Shown here one piece after another: positions 42,670 to 51,073 of a DNA stretch of 64,000 nucleotides. The notes beneath the pieces were generated by a model. The model was not told the DNA's origin. It was given only the letters and a program-made list of their open reading frames with translations, and did not search any database. Position 1 is the stretch's first letter. Each line of letters starts with the position of its first letter. The DNA lies in contig CAVTIH010000001.1 of NCBI GenBank assembly GCA_963734815.1, positions 1,302,001-1,366,000 on the forward strand. The letters run 5' to 3'. A program made the position numbers and the translations under genes. This DNA is from Palsa-744 sp963734815 (GTDB taxonomy: Bacteria; Actinomycetota; Thermoleophilia; Solirubrobacterales; Solirubrobacteraceae).

Positions 42670-42924
42670 GCCTCGGTCGGTGTCCTCGAGCTGTTCGGCG
42701 CGGATCACGAGCGTTGAGGGTCGCACGCCGAGGCCCGCCGCTAGCGCGATCAGTAGGTCATAGGCCGGGTCGAGCTGTCCCGCCTCGAGCGCGTCGAGGC
42801 GCTCCGGCTCGATGCCGGCGGCCGCGGCTAGCGCCTTCTTGCTCATGCCATACTGCTCGCGCACCTGCCGTATCGCGTGTCCAAGACCTGCCAACTCCGG
42901 GTCTGGTTGTTTGCTCGCGGACAA
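42655..42924 (-). CDS. XRE-family transcriptional regulator
   Basis: 89 residues from TTG 42924, which has GGGAG seven bases upstream. The frame remains open to 43110, but that would run across the divergent promoter and into the neighbouring gene. Single HTH: GHAIRQVREQYGMSKKALAA split by a turn, then GIEPERLDALEAGQLDPAYD. Divergent from another XRE gene at 43023, with 98 bp between. Confidence 0.75.
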   Translation of the reverse strand: MSASKQPDPELAGLGHAIRQVREQYGMSKKALAAAAGIEPERLDALEAGQLDPAYDLLIALAAGLGVRPSTLVIRAEQLEDTDRGSPAP

Positions 42925-43022
42925 CGAAAGCTCCCAAATTGCGTGAAGACGACTGTCTGCAAGCACTGTTCTCCGTATATGCCTTAACACCTTCTCGCGA
43001 GGATGCGTAAGGCTGCTTCCCA

Positions 43023-43310
43023 ATGCCGCCCCAAAGGAAGTCAAAGCCCCGTGGTCCCGAGTACGCGGCGCTGGGTCAAGCAATCGAGCTGCTGATAGCC
43101 GAAGACGCAAACATGAGCCAGGAGTCGGTCGCTGAGGAGTCCGGGCTGAACATCAAGCAGGTCGGGGCGATGGTGCGCGGCCAGAGCAACCCGACGTTCA
43201 GGAACTTGAGACGGTTGTGTAATGGGCTGCATGTCAGCCCCGGCGAGCTCATGACCCTTGCCGACGAGCTGTACGAGAGGCGTTTACGACGTTCAACAAC
43301 GATCTCATGA
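43023..43310 (+). CDS. XRE-family transcriptional regulator
   Basis: 95 residues, ATG 43023. Basic N-terminus, then an HTH (LGQAIELLIAEDANMSQESVA; GLNIKQVGAMVRGQSNPTFRNL) and a helical end. Head-to-head with the XRE gene at 42655-42924, so the two may share and regulate one intergenic region. Confidence 0.78.
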   Translation: MPPQRKSKPRGPEYAALGQAIELLIAEDANMSQESVAEESGLNIKQVGAMVRGQSNPTFRNLRRLCNGLHVSPGELMTLADELYERRLRRSTTIS

Positions 43311-43384
43311 CGCAGTGATCGGCGCGTCCCCAGCGCACGGATGATGCATCCCCTTTGCTAGTCCGGAAGGCCCGGTGTAGCGCC

Positions 43385-44104
43385 TCAGTGTCCGGCGGAC
43401 TGCCCGCCGTCGATGTGCAGGATCTCACCGGTGACGAATGTGGCCCGCTCGAGGTAGAGGATCCCGTCGGCGACGTCGCTGATCTCCCCGATGCGGCCAA
43501 GGGGGTGAAGGTCGGCCATGCCCTCGTAGGACTTGGGGTTGTGGATGGGAGTTTTGATGACTCCGAGGGCGACCGCGTTGACCCGCACACCGTGGGACGC
43601 GTACTCGATGGCGAGCGAGCGGGTCACGGCGGCGAGTCCGCCCTTGGTGAGGGTTGTCAGCGCGGAAGGTCTGTTGCTGTCGGCGTGGTCGACGAGGCTG
43701 GTGGTGATGTTCACGATGTGACCGGCGCCCTGGGTGACCATCTGGCGGATGACGCGCTGGGTGATGTGGAAGAACCCGGTCAGGTTCACGGCGGTGATCG
43801 CGGCATAGTCCTCGGGCGTGTATTCCGTGAAGGGCTTGCCGATGAAGATGCCCGCGTTGTTGACCAGGCTGTCGATCCGTCCGAACCGCTCGAGTGCCAC
43901 CTCCACCACGCGCTGGGCGGTCTCGGCTTCCGCGATGTCACCGCCTACGGTCTGCAAGTCGGACTCGTCGGAGTCGGGGATCGAGCGCGAGGTGGCTAGG
44001 ACCGCGTACCCGGCATGACGGAATGCGTCCACCAACCCCGCGCCGATGCCCTTCGAGGCGCCGGTGATAATCGCGACTTTCTGTGGCTTTGGCGACGGGC
44101 TCAT
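43385..44104 (-). CDS. Short-chain dehydrogenase/reductase lacking the usual catalytic Tyr
   Basis: 239 residues from ATG 44104 (ATGA overlap with the DUF3237 gene upstream). The Rossmann fold has TGASKGIG for cofactor and NNAG after strand 4; NITTS supplies the Ser. The YxxxK position reads TTLTK, so the active-site Tyr is replaced by Thr while Lys is kept. The rest (RSLAIEYASHGVRVNAVALGVIKTP split by turns; ILHIDGGQ) is normal. It may work by a modified mechanism or be a binding protein. Confidence 0.85.
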   Translation of the reverse strand: MSPSPKPQKVAIITGASKGIGAGLVDAFRHAGYAVLATSRSIPDSDESDLQTVGGDIAEAETAQRVVEVALERFGRIDSLVNNAGIFIGKPFTEYTPEDYAAITAVNLTGFFHITQRVIRQMVTQGAGHIVNITTSLVDHADSNRPSALTTLTKGGLAAVTRSLAIEYASHGVRVNAVALGVIKTPIHNPKSYEGMADLHPLGRIGEISDVADGILYLERATFVTGEILHIDGGQSAGH

Positions 44105-44574
44105 TCGACGAGGTATGTCTCGTAGATCACGCCCGCGGCCTGGCGACCACCTACGCTGATGAAGATGCCCTTGTTCAGCCAATCGAGATCGGGCGCGGCG
44201 GTCTCGATCTGGGTTGAAGTGCGGAACGTGTACTTGCTGGCGTCGACATCCTCTCCGCGCCCCAGACGCGCGAGGACCTCGGCGCTGCCGTGGCGTACAC
44301 CGCGAGATTGGATGTAGAGCAGATCGCCACGGTCGGTCTGCAACGTGTAGCGGATGTCGCCGAGCGCGGTACCGTCCGCTAGCACGATCTGCCAGTCGGC
44401 ACTGGCGCCCGGGAGCAGTTTCCCGTTGAGCCCAGGACCGGTGAACGTCCCGCCGGTCTGGGGCACGATGCGCCGGTGGCCCTGGGCCGTGTCCCCGAGG
44501 TCCAGCGGATCGCCGAGGGTGACCTCCAAGCGGTAGACCTGGGTTAGTCGAGGATGGGGGAGCTGATTGCTCAT
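44101..44574 (-). CDS. DUF3237 family protein
   Basis: 157 residues, ATG 44574. Matches the DUF3237 barrel: YRLEVTLGDPLDLGDT, HRRIVPQTGGTFTGP, ADWQIVLADGTALGDIRY and YTFRTSTQIETA with LNKGIFISVGGR. Family function is unproven. It is the first gene of a two-gene unit with the SDR and divergent from the VOC gene. Confidence 0.8.
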   Translation of the reverse strand: MSNQLPHPRLTQVYRLEVTLGDPLDLGDTAQGHRRIVPQTGGTFTGPGLNGKLLPGASADWQIVLADGTALGDIRYTLQTDRGDLLYIQSRGVRHGSAEVLARLGRGEDVDASKYTFRTSTQIETAAPDLDWLNKGIFISVGGRQAAGVIYETYLVE

Positions 44575-44742
44575 GCCTGTTCTCCTTCGCGGCTGGTTCC
44601 GATGGAGGCGCAGGCTTGTGCTCATCGGCCACAAACGCCGCGAGGCCTTGACTTCCACTCGGGCTAGATGGAGAGTATGAGCGACGGGTCCCGCGAGAAC
44701 GTGGCTGCGCGTTGCGGCGCCACCAACCGGATGGAGGCAGGG

Positions 44743-45240
44743 ATGAGCAACGTCGAGGAGAGCAGCGAAAGTGCGGCGGGTGCCCCGCCTGTAATGACCG
44801 GCCAGTTCAAGCTCGAGGTCGTGGTGCTGCCGGTCTCGGATGTAGATCGCGCAAAGGAGTTCTACGAAAGCCTCGGCTGGAGGCTGGACGCCAACGTCGC
44901 CACCGATGATGGCTTCCGTCTGGTCCAGTTGACGCCCCAGGGCTCTGGCTGCTCGATCCAATTCGGCACGAACATCACGCCCGCCACGCCCGGCTCGGCG
45001 TGGAGCCTGTACTTGATTGTCCCCGACATCGACGCTGCGCGCGACGATCTGGTGGCGCGCGGCGTGGAGGTGAGCAACGTGTTCCACGAGGGGACGCTGG
45101 GCGATCGGTTCCATGACGCCGGCCGTGTAGCCGGGCCGTCGCCGGATCGCGGCACCTACGGCTCGTTCGCCGCCTTCAGCGATCCGGATGGCAACGGCTG
45201 GTTGCTCCAGGAGATCACGACCCGGCTTCCAGGCCGCTGA
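44743..45240 (+). CDS. VOC/glyoxalase-fold protein
   Basis: 165 residues from ATG 44743 (GGAGG seven bases upstream; the frame is open from 44668). A paired beta-alpha-beta-beta-beta fold: LEVVVLPVSDVDRAKEFYESLGW with a short break, then SLYLIVPDIDAARDDLVARGVEV, and FSDPDGNGWLLQE at the end with the metal-binding-type Glu. VOC proteins include dioxygenases, glyoxalases and resistance proteins. Followed after 17 bp by the flavoprotein gene, so likely an operon. Confidence 0.82.
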   Translation: MSNVEESSESAAGAPPVMTGQFKLEVVVLPVSDVDRAKEFYESLGWRLDANVATDDGFRLVQLTPQGSGCSIQFGTNITPATPGSAWSLYLIVPDIDAARDDLVARGVEVSNVFHEGTLGDRFHDAGRVAGPSPDRGTYGSFAAFSDPDGNGWLLQEITTRLPGR

Positions 45241-45257
45241 AAAGGAGAGCTGCCGAT

Positions 45258-46628
45258 ATGAACAACGACTACGACGTGATCGTGCTCGGCGGCGGCTCGC
45301 CCGGCGAGCACTGCGCGGGCGCTCTGGCGGAGAGCGGCCTGCGGGTGGCCGTCGTCGAGCGCGAGCTCGTGGGCGGGGAGTGCTCTTACTGGGCCTGTAT
45401 TCCGTCGAAGACGCTGCTGCGCCCGGGCGAGGCGGTTCACGGGGCGCGCGAGGCCACCGCGAGCGCCGAGGTCGATGTGCAGGCGGCGCTTGCCTGGCGT
45501 GACTCCATGGTCTCCGACTACTCAGACGCTGGACAGGAGCGCTGGCTGGCCGATCGCGGCATCGACCTGCTGCGCGGCAGCGGCCGGCTCGACGGCCCTG
45601 GTGTTGTCGAGGTTGACGGCGTGCGACACACCGCCGATCACGTGGTCCTCGCGAACGGTGCCGATCCGGTGGTGCCGCCGGTATCGGGCCTGCGCGAGCT
45701 CGAGGGTGTTTGGAGCAACCGCGAGGTGACGTCAATGAAGGCGATTCCGCGCCGTCTGTTGATCCTCGGTGGCGGGCCGGTCGGGGTGGAGATGGCGCAG
45801 GCCGTTCGTCGACTCGGTGGCGAGACGGTGATCGTCGACATGGCCGACCATCTGCTGGGGAGAGAGCCGGCGCCGCTCGGTGAGGCGCTCGGGGAGGTCC
45901 TGCGCCGGGAAAGCATCGAGTTGGTGCTGTCGGCGAACGTGACGGCGGCGCGGCGCGACGGCGAGGACTACGTACTCGAGCTCGACGACGGGCGCGAGCT
46001 GCGCGGAGATCGTCTGCTGGTCGCGACGGGCCGGCGTCCACGTGTGCGCGGGCTCGGCCTCGAGACCGTCGGCGTCGAGCCGGACGCGCACGGAGTGCCG
46101 GTCGACGCGCACCTGCGCGCCGCGGAGCGTCTGTGGGCGATCGGCGACGTCAACGGCACGTGGCCGCTGACGCACGTCGGCAAGTACGAGGGCGAGGTGG
46201 TCGCCGCGAACATCCTCGGCGAGCCGCGAAAGGCCAACTACGAGGCCGTTCCGCGCGTCGTCTACACGGACCCGCAAGCCGCGGCGGTGGGTACTTCCGA
46301 CGGGCTTTTCAGCGCGACGGTGCGGGTGTCGGAGGTGGCGAAGACCGCCACCTACACGCGCGCGTACGCAGAGCAAAACGGCTTTCTGGCGCTCCTCAGC
46401 GACGGCGAGCGGCTGACGGGCGCCTACGCGCTCGGCCCCGAGGCAGGCGAGTGGCTGCAGCAGGCCACGCTCGCGATTCGCGCCCACATCCCACTCGACG
46501 TCATGGCCGACACGATCCAGCCGTTCCCGACGTTCTCGGAGATCTACGTCGCCGCGCTGAAGGCGCTCCGCGGTGAGATCGCGGCAGCGTCCAAGGCGGT
46601 CGGCGCACAACCACCGATGTCAAGCTGA
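45258..46628 (+). CDS. NAD(P)/FAD-dependent disulfide oxidoreductase-like flavoprotein
   Basis: 456 residues. FAD motif VIVLGGGSPGEHCAG, redox disulfide Cys42/Cys47 in GGECSYWACIPSKTLLRP, NAD-binding LILGGGPVGVEMAQ and FAD motif RLWAIGDVNGTWPLTHV. The dimerisation domain ends IQPFPTFSEIY, so the His-Pro pair (HxHPT) used as catalytic acid in lipoamide dehydrogenase and mercuric reductase is missing. Fold is certain; substrate unknown, and a thiol or quinone reductase is plausible. Confidence 0.85.
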   Translation: MNNDYDVIVLGGGSPGEHCAGALAESGLRVAVVERELVGGECSYWACIPSKTLLRPGEAVHGAREATASAEVDVQAALAWRDSMVSDYSDAGQERWLADRGIDLLRGSGRLDGPGVVEVDGVRHTADHVVLANGADPVVPPVSGLRELEGVWSNREVTSMKAIPRRLLILGGGPVGVEMAQAVRRLGGETVIVDMADHLLGREPAPLGEALGEVLRRESIELVLSANVTAARRDGEDYVLELDDGRELRGDRLLVATGRRPRVRGLGLETVGVEPDAHGVPVDAHLRAAERLWAIGDVNGTWPLTHVGKYEGEVVAANILGEPRKANYEAVPRVVYTDPQAAAVGTSDGLFSATVRVSEVAKTATYTRAYAEQNGFLALLSDGERLTGAYALGPEAGEWLQQATLAIRAHIPLDVMADTIQPFPTFSEIYVAALKALRGEIAAASKAVGAQPPMSS

Positions 46629-46855
46629 CGGCAGGGGAGGCGACGACTCAACTCGTGGCGATCGCCGCCGCGGGAGCCCTCGATGGTTATGACCTTCGGG
46701 AGCGATTCGCCTCGTGTGTGCCGTCTGCAGTATCTTTGCGATCCATCTGGCTGGCGCGCATCCAAACTGCTCTGGGCCGCTTGCCTCTCATGAGACAACA
46801 CCCCTTCACTACGAGTGTGGCTCACCCGATCGCCACAGCGCGAGGTCGGTAGTCG

Positions 46856-47566
46856 ATGGCCGAGGGTCTGTCCGCGTCGGAGGTGGGTAAAGAGATCGGC
46901 GAGCACAGCAGGCAAGGTGAACACGACCCCGGAGACCTCGCCCAGAATACTCGCGACCGGCTGCTGTCGATCACGGAGGCCGTGCTGCTGTCGCTGGTAG
47001 CCGTGCTCGCCGCCTGGTCGGGCTATGCGGCGTCGAAGTGGAGCACCGAGTCCTCGGTGTCGCTGGCCAAGGCATCCGCGGCGCGCACCAAGGCCAACCG
47101 CGCGGACCTGGAGGCCCTTCAGCTGCGCACGCTGGACTCGGTTTCGTTCAACGCCTGGTTCAGCGCGTTCGTAGCCGCCAACAGCAATGGCGAGCGCCTC
47201 GCCGAGAAGCGTCTGCGCCCGGGATACCGGCCCGCCTTCTACGCGTGGCTTGCCACCGATCCCGCCAAGAACCCGAACGCCCCACCCGGCCCGTCGTACA
47301 TGCCCCAGTACGTCATTCCGCAGGAAGCCACGTCGAAGCAGAATGACAAGCAGGCAGACGTCGCCTTCGCCGATGGCACCCAAGCGGGCGCCACAGGCGA
47401 TAAGTACGTGCGCGACACCGTGTTCCTGGCGAGCGTCCTGTTCCTCGTCGGCATCAGCGGCCACTTCCCCGTGCGCGGGGGCCGCTACGGGTTGATCCTG
47501 ATCGGGGCGCTGATCCTCGTCTTCTCGGTGGTCCAACTCACACAGCTTCCCGGACCACCGGCGTAG
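46856..47566 (+). CDS. Hypothetical membrane protein with three helices
   Basis: 236 residues. A polar N-terminal 35 residues is followed by a helix (ITEAVLLSLVAVLAAWSGYAAS), an extracytoplasmic ~130-residue region with a coiled-coil-like start (SLAKASAARTKANRADLEAL), then two helices at the C-terminus. Resembles widespread uncharacterised membrane proteins placed near transport or stress genes. The preceding 227-bp gap (46629-46855) has nothing recognisable. Confidence 0.6.
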   Translation: MAEGLSASEVGKEIGEHSRQGEHDPGDLAQNTRDRLLSITEAVLLSLVAVLAAWSGYAASKWSTESSVSLAKASAARTKANRADLEALQLRTLDSVSFNAWFSAFVAANSNGERLAEKRLRPGYRPAFYAWLATDPAKNPNAPPGPSYMPQYVIPQEATSKQNDKQADVAFADGTQAGATGDKYVRDTVFLASVLFLVGISGHFPVRGGRYGLILIGALILVFSVVQLTQLPGPPA

Positions 47567-47646
47567 TCCTCAGTCTTGTGGTGCAGACGACCGTCTAGGA
47601 GCCGACCAGTGCCCGTTGGCGAGGTCGGATGGCCCGGAGGTGTGTG

Positions 47647-47736
47647 GTGAACGTTTTAGGACGGCCCGAGGGTTCATCGCCGGAGTTGACCCCGGCGGAG
47701 GCCCGCGTGCTGCCGCTGTTGGCGACGCACCTGACT
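47647..47736 (+). pseudogene. LuxR-type HTH fragment
   Basis: The frame from GTG 47647 reads SSPELTPAEARVLPLLATHLT, matching the first helix region of LuxR/MalT HTH domains (LTPAELRVLRLLPTHLT type). The match stops at ~47736, where the antisense antiporter fragment begins. No upstream domain is present. Confidence 0.45.
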
Positions 47737-48394
47737 ACCGCAAGCTCGGCGCGGCGATCAGGGCGAACACGATCGAGGCGAGCCCGCGCGGGCCGAACCA
47801 GCCCATGAACGCTGTAGTCGGCCACCGCGTGTGCGTCCCGATCAGAGCCAACGCGACCGGGACCATGCGCACGATCGTGAGGCTCAGCAGCGCGTAAAGC
47901 CCGATCTCCCAGGTGAGCTTCCCATCGTTGAAGCGGCCTATCTCGGCGGTCTCTCCGCCCAGCAGCCATCCGAAGTACATCCCCGCTGTGAACGCGGGGA
48001 TGAAGCCCGAGCCGCCAAGTGCCACTGCCATTCCGTAAGCGAGCCCTGCGCCGGTGACGGGGGCCACCTGACGCCAGGCCGGGGCGATCAGATTGCGGCG
48101 GCCGGCGATCAGAACGATCGCGCCGGTGACCGCGCTGGCGGCCTTCAGGATCTCGTTCGCTCGGCGCAGCTGCGCGACCTCGCGCCGCAACGCTTTGATC
48201 TCATCACGCTCCTGGCTGCTCAGGACATCTTTGCGCCGGCCCTCGTCAGCTTCGGTCTGCCGAACGTGTTTGCGCAGCGTCTCACTCTCGATCCCGAGAT
48301 CCTTCGCGACGTGCGCGACCGGACGCCCAGACTCGAACACCAGACGCGTCCCGCGGTCCAGCAACTCCTTTGAATACTTCCTCGCATGCGCCAT
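47735..48394 (-). pseudogene. IS3 OrfA fused in frame to a Na+/H+ antiporter fragment
   Basis: From ATG 48394, residues 1-88 are an IS3-family OrfA: HTH ESGRPVAHVAKDLGIESETL and leucine-zipper ALRREVAQLRRANEILKAASA. The frame then continues without a stop into ~131 residues of a CPA1-type antiporter (VTGAIVLIAGRRN; GKLTWEIGLYALLSLTIVRM; GWFGPRGLASIVFAL), lacking both ends of that family. The junction is near 48131. OrfB and the rest of the antiporter are absent. Probably a product of IS-mediated deletion, though the fused ORF could be expressed. Confidence 0.75.
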
Positions 48395-48458
48395 AAGCCG
48401 AGACTTCTCCCTCCGCCAGGCAAACCCAGGCCAGATCAAAGTCTCCGCCAAACACAGG

Positions 48459-49040
48459 ATGGCTCATGTCGACTACGGCGTCCGCGAGGGCGACCGGGTC
48501 GCGCTCATCGACCAGCACCACGAGCCCGGCCAGGAACGGATCGAGAACGGCAGCCGCGGCCAAGTCCTCGACATCAACCCCGCCGGTGGTGTCCTGGTCG
48601 AGTTCGACGCCACCGGGCGGCAGGCTACGTTCGCCGGCGAGGACCTCGGCCGGCTGCGGCTCGGCTACGCGCAGCACATCCACCGGGCGCAGGGCGCGAC
48701 CGTCACCCGCACGCTCGTCGTCACCGGTGGCTGGCAGACGAGCAAGGAGCCCGCCTACGTCGAGGCGTCCCGCGCCGGCAAGGGCACCAGCTGGTTCGTC
48801 TCCCGTGAAGACCTCGGTGTGGAAGGACACGACACCGACCGCATCGACCGCTTGGCCGCGCAGATGAGTCGCAGCCACGCACAAAAACCATCGCTTGCGC
48901 ACCCCGAGCTACCCGACCTCGACTACGGGCCGGGCTACCGCCCGACGATCACACCAAGCCGCGACCGCGTGATTCCCGGCATCGCGCGCGCCCTACACCG
49001 CATCACCAAACCCGAACAAACGCAGGAGAGAACACGATGA
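48459..49040 (+). pseudogene. C-terminal remnant of a MobF/TraA relaxase-helicase
   Basis: From ATG 48459, ~193 residues match the end of TrwC/TraA proteins: VREGDRVALIDQ, NGSRGQVLDINPAGGVLVEF, the helicase motif YAQHIHRAQGATVTRTLVV and a basic disordered tail. The relaxase and Walker A parts are missing, cut off by the IS3 fragment. The stop overlaps the start of the next gene (ATGA), as in intact conjugation operons. Confidence 0.72.
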
Positions 49041-49552
49041 GCCGCAAGATCCAGATCGTCCTACCCGACCCCCAAGCAGACCAGCTCGCCGAGCTGGCCA
49101 CCGCCACCGGCGAACCACAATCCACTCTCGCCGGGCTCTTTGTCCGCCACGGCATCGCCCAAGCCGTCAAGGACGGCAAGGTCCGGCCCCTCCGACAAGC
49201 ACCCCCGGTCGTCGGTGCCAGCGGCGGGCGCGCACGCTGGCTAGAGCCCTACGGCGGCGACCCCGACTGGCGGCAAGATATGTGGGGCCAAGTCGTCGCA
49301 CTACACGGCCGCTACCCCCGAGCACTCGCCAACCTCAAAGACGACTGGTGGACCGACGAGCAGCACATCGAGACACTGTGCGCGCTCGCCACATGGCGCG
49401 CAGAGATCGACGACACCGGCACCGACCCACGCGAAGAGCTCGCCTTCCACACCCAGCTCAACGACTACGCCCACACCCTCCGCCAAGAAGGCGGCGGCGT
49501 CACAAAGACATGGACACCCGGAGCGCCACCCCCCGAGTGGGCACCAGAGTAA
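49037..49552 (+). CDS. Accessory protein of the relaxase, RHH-like
   Basis: 171 residues. The N-terminus (KIQIVLPDPQADQLAELATATGEPQ, broken here) resembles a ribbon-helix-helix with the following helix STLAGLFVRHGIAQAV; the rest is acidic and Trp-rich (GGDPDWRQDMWGQVVALHGRYP). Overlaps the relaxase remnant by ATGA. It is probably a leftover accessory gene of a decayed conjugative element. Confidence 0.6.
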   Translation: MSRKIQIVLPDPQADQLAELATATGEPQSTLAGLFVRHGIAQAVKDGKVRPLRQAPPVVGASGGRARWLEPYGGDPDWRQDMWGQVVALHGRYPRALANLKDDWWTDEQHIETLCALATWRAEIDDTGTDPREELAFHTQLNDYAHTLRQEGGGVTKTWTPGAPPPEWAPE

Positions 49553-49685
49553 CCAGCACCCTGCGTCGGGCACGCCGAGCCGGGCGCGGCGTTTGCGCCC
49601 GAGGCCAAAGCTTCGAGGCCGCTACGGCTCACCGATCTCATCCAAATACTCCTGACCGTCCGAATTTGGTTAGGATTTCTACGCG

Positions 49686-50322
49686 ATGGCATCCCCCCGT
49701 ACCAGCGAGATGTCCGCGAGCATGGCCGTGCTGTGCTTGCTGGTGGAGCGTCCAGATACTGTCGCGTCGCTTGGTGTGCGTCTAGCTAGCCAAACAGTTT
49801 CCCGACGCGCGGTGGGCGCGTAATGCGGCGCACAACAACATGTCGAGTCTGGTCAAGCAGGGCCTGATTCGACTCGAGAAGGAGGCGGCGGCGGGGATGC
49901 CGACGTCTATGCATAGCTACGGGGCGACGGATGCGGGCGTTGCTGAGGTTCGGGGGTGGGTGCGTGAATCGGTTGTGGTTCCGCCGATTCTGCGGGATGT
50001 GCTGCAGGCGAAGCTTGAGTTCTCGCGGGAGGAGGATGATCTGCTCGGGCTGATCGAGACGGTTCGTGAGGAAGAGGGTGCTTGTGCTAGCAGGTATGCC
50101 GATGCGCACATGAATGACATGAGGGCGCAGCAGGTTCGACGTAGGCTGCGTTCGCGGGGCCGGCTTCTGAGCTTCGAGGATCGGGTCCGCGACGTCAAGC
50201 TCGCCGACGAAGCGGCGCTCTGGGGCCTGATTGCGAAACGGTTGGCGAAACTGCGTGAGAGCTTGGAGGATGTGCTCGACGAGATCCGTGAAGAGGCGGT
50301 GCGGGCGGCTGGCGATGGCTGA
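49686..50322 (+). pseudogene. PadR-family regulator with a frameshift
   Basis: From ATG 49686 the frame encodes MASPRTSEMSASMAVLCLL, then VERPDTVASLGVRLA, the start of a PadR winged helix, and stops shortly after. The continuation (KQFPDARWARNAAHNNMSS, then LVKQGLIRLEKEA and a long C-terminal helix pair) is in another frame to TGA 50322. The junction is CTAGCTAG at 49782-49789; removing four bases restores one frame. Translation may also start at ATG 49840 giving 160 residues without the first HTH helices. Overlaps the ABC gene by 8 bp. Confidence 0.65.
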
Positions 50323-51073
50323 GTCGCTCGCGATGAGTGGCGTTCGCAAGAGCGCGTCTGATGGGCGTCGTCACGTCACTGTCCTGAGCGATCTATCTCT
50401 GGTTGTCGGTTGCGGCGAGATTGTCGCTGTCGTCGGCTCGCAGGGTGCCGGCAAGACGACGCTGTTGGAGGTGGCTGCTGGTATCCAGATCCCCGACGAG
50501 GGGGAGGTGCGGGTGGCCGATCATGAGCTGACGGGCTTGTCCGGTCGGGCGCGTGAGCGGCTGTTGGGGGGCGAGATCGCGTGGACGGATTGCGAGGAGC
50601 CGCGGTTTCCTTGGAAGGCTCGGGACTATGTGGCCTTGCCGTTGGCGATTGGGCGTGGCCGCCGTGAGGCGCGCAGGCTCGCGGAGAAGGCGCTTGAGCG
50701 GGTCGGTATCGCGGGCTGCGGGGGGTGTCGTTGGGGTGAGTTGTCTGTCTGGGAGCGCGTGTTGGTTGGGTTCGCACGTGGCATTGCTGGCGATCCGCGG
50801 CTCATCGTCGCGGATGATCTTTTGGATGGGCTCTCCCGGCGTCAGACGCGGGAGGCTGGTGACATGTTGCGAGATCTCGTTGATGAGCGGGGCTGCGGGG
50901 TGTTGATGAGCGCCGCTGACTTGGAGACCGCGCTGGTCGCCGATCGGGTGTGGCTGTTCGAGCGTGGTGGGCGGTTGAAGCTGATGTCCGACCAGTCGCG
51001 TGGCGAGGCCACGATCATTGATTTTCCCGGCGGTACCAGCCAGGGCCGCGGCTCGCGAAGCACGGGCTCGTAG
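50315..51073 (+). CDS. ABC ATPase with degenerate catalytic motifs
   Basis: 252 residues, ATG 50315 overlapping the padR stop. Walker A is good (GSQGAGKTT). The signature reads ELSVWERVL instead of LSGGxxQR and Walker B reads LIVADDLLDG, without the catalytic Glu of DEP. The H-loop His is replaced in MSAADLET. It therefore probably binds ATP but hydrolyses poorly, and may form an asymmetric pair with the next ATPase. Ends directly before the next gene. Confidence 0.82.
   Translation: MAESLAMSGVRKSASDGRRHVTVLSDLSLVVGCGEIVAVVGSQGAGKTTLLEVAAGIQIPDEGEVRVADHELTGLSGRARERLLGGEIAWTDCEEPRFPWKARDYVALPLAIGRGRREARRLAEKALERVGIAGCGGCRWGELSVWERVLVGFARGIAGDPRLIVADDLLDGLSRRQTREAGDMLRDLVDERGCGVLMSAADLETALVADRVWLFERGGRLKLMSDQSRGEATIIDFPGGTSQGRGSRSTGS

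Noticed and set aside
46655..46852. 65-codon ORF between the flavoprotein and the three-helix membrane protein
   Set aside because: No ribosome site, atypical composition and no domain; treated as noncoding.
48093..48458. Upstream extension of the relaxase remnant frame
   Set aside because: This part is antisense to the IS3 OrfA coding sequence and has no relaxase similarity.
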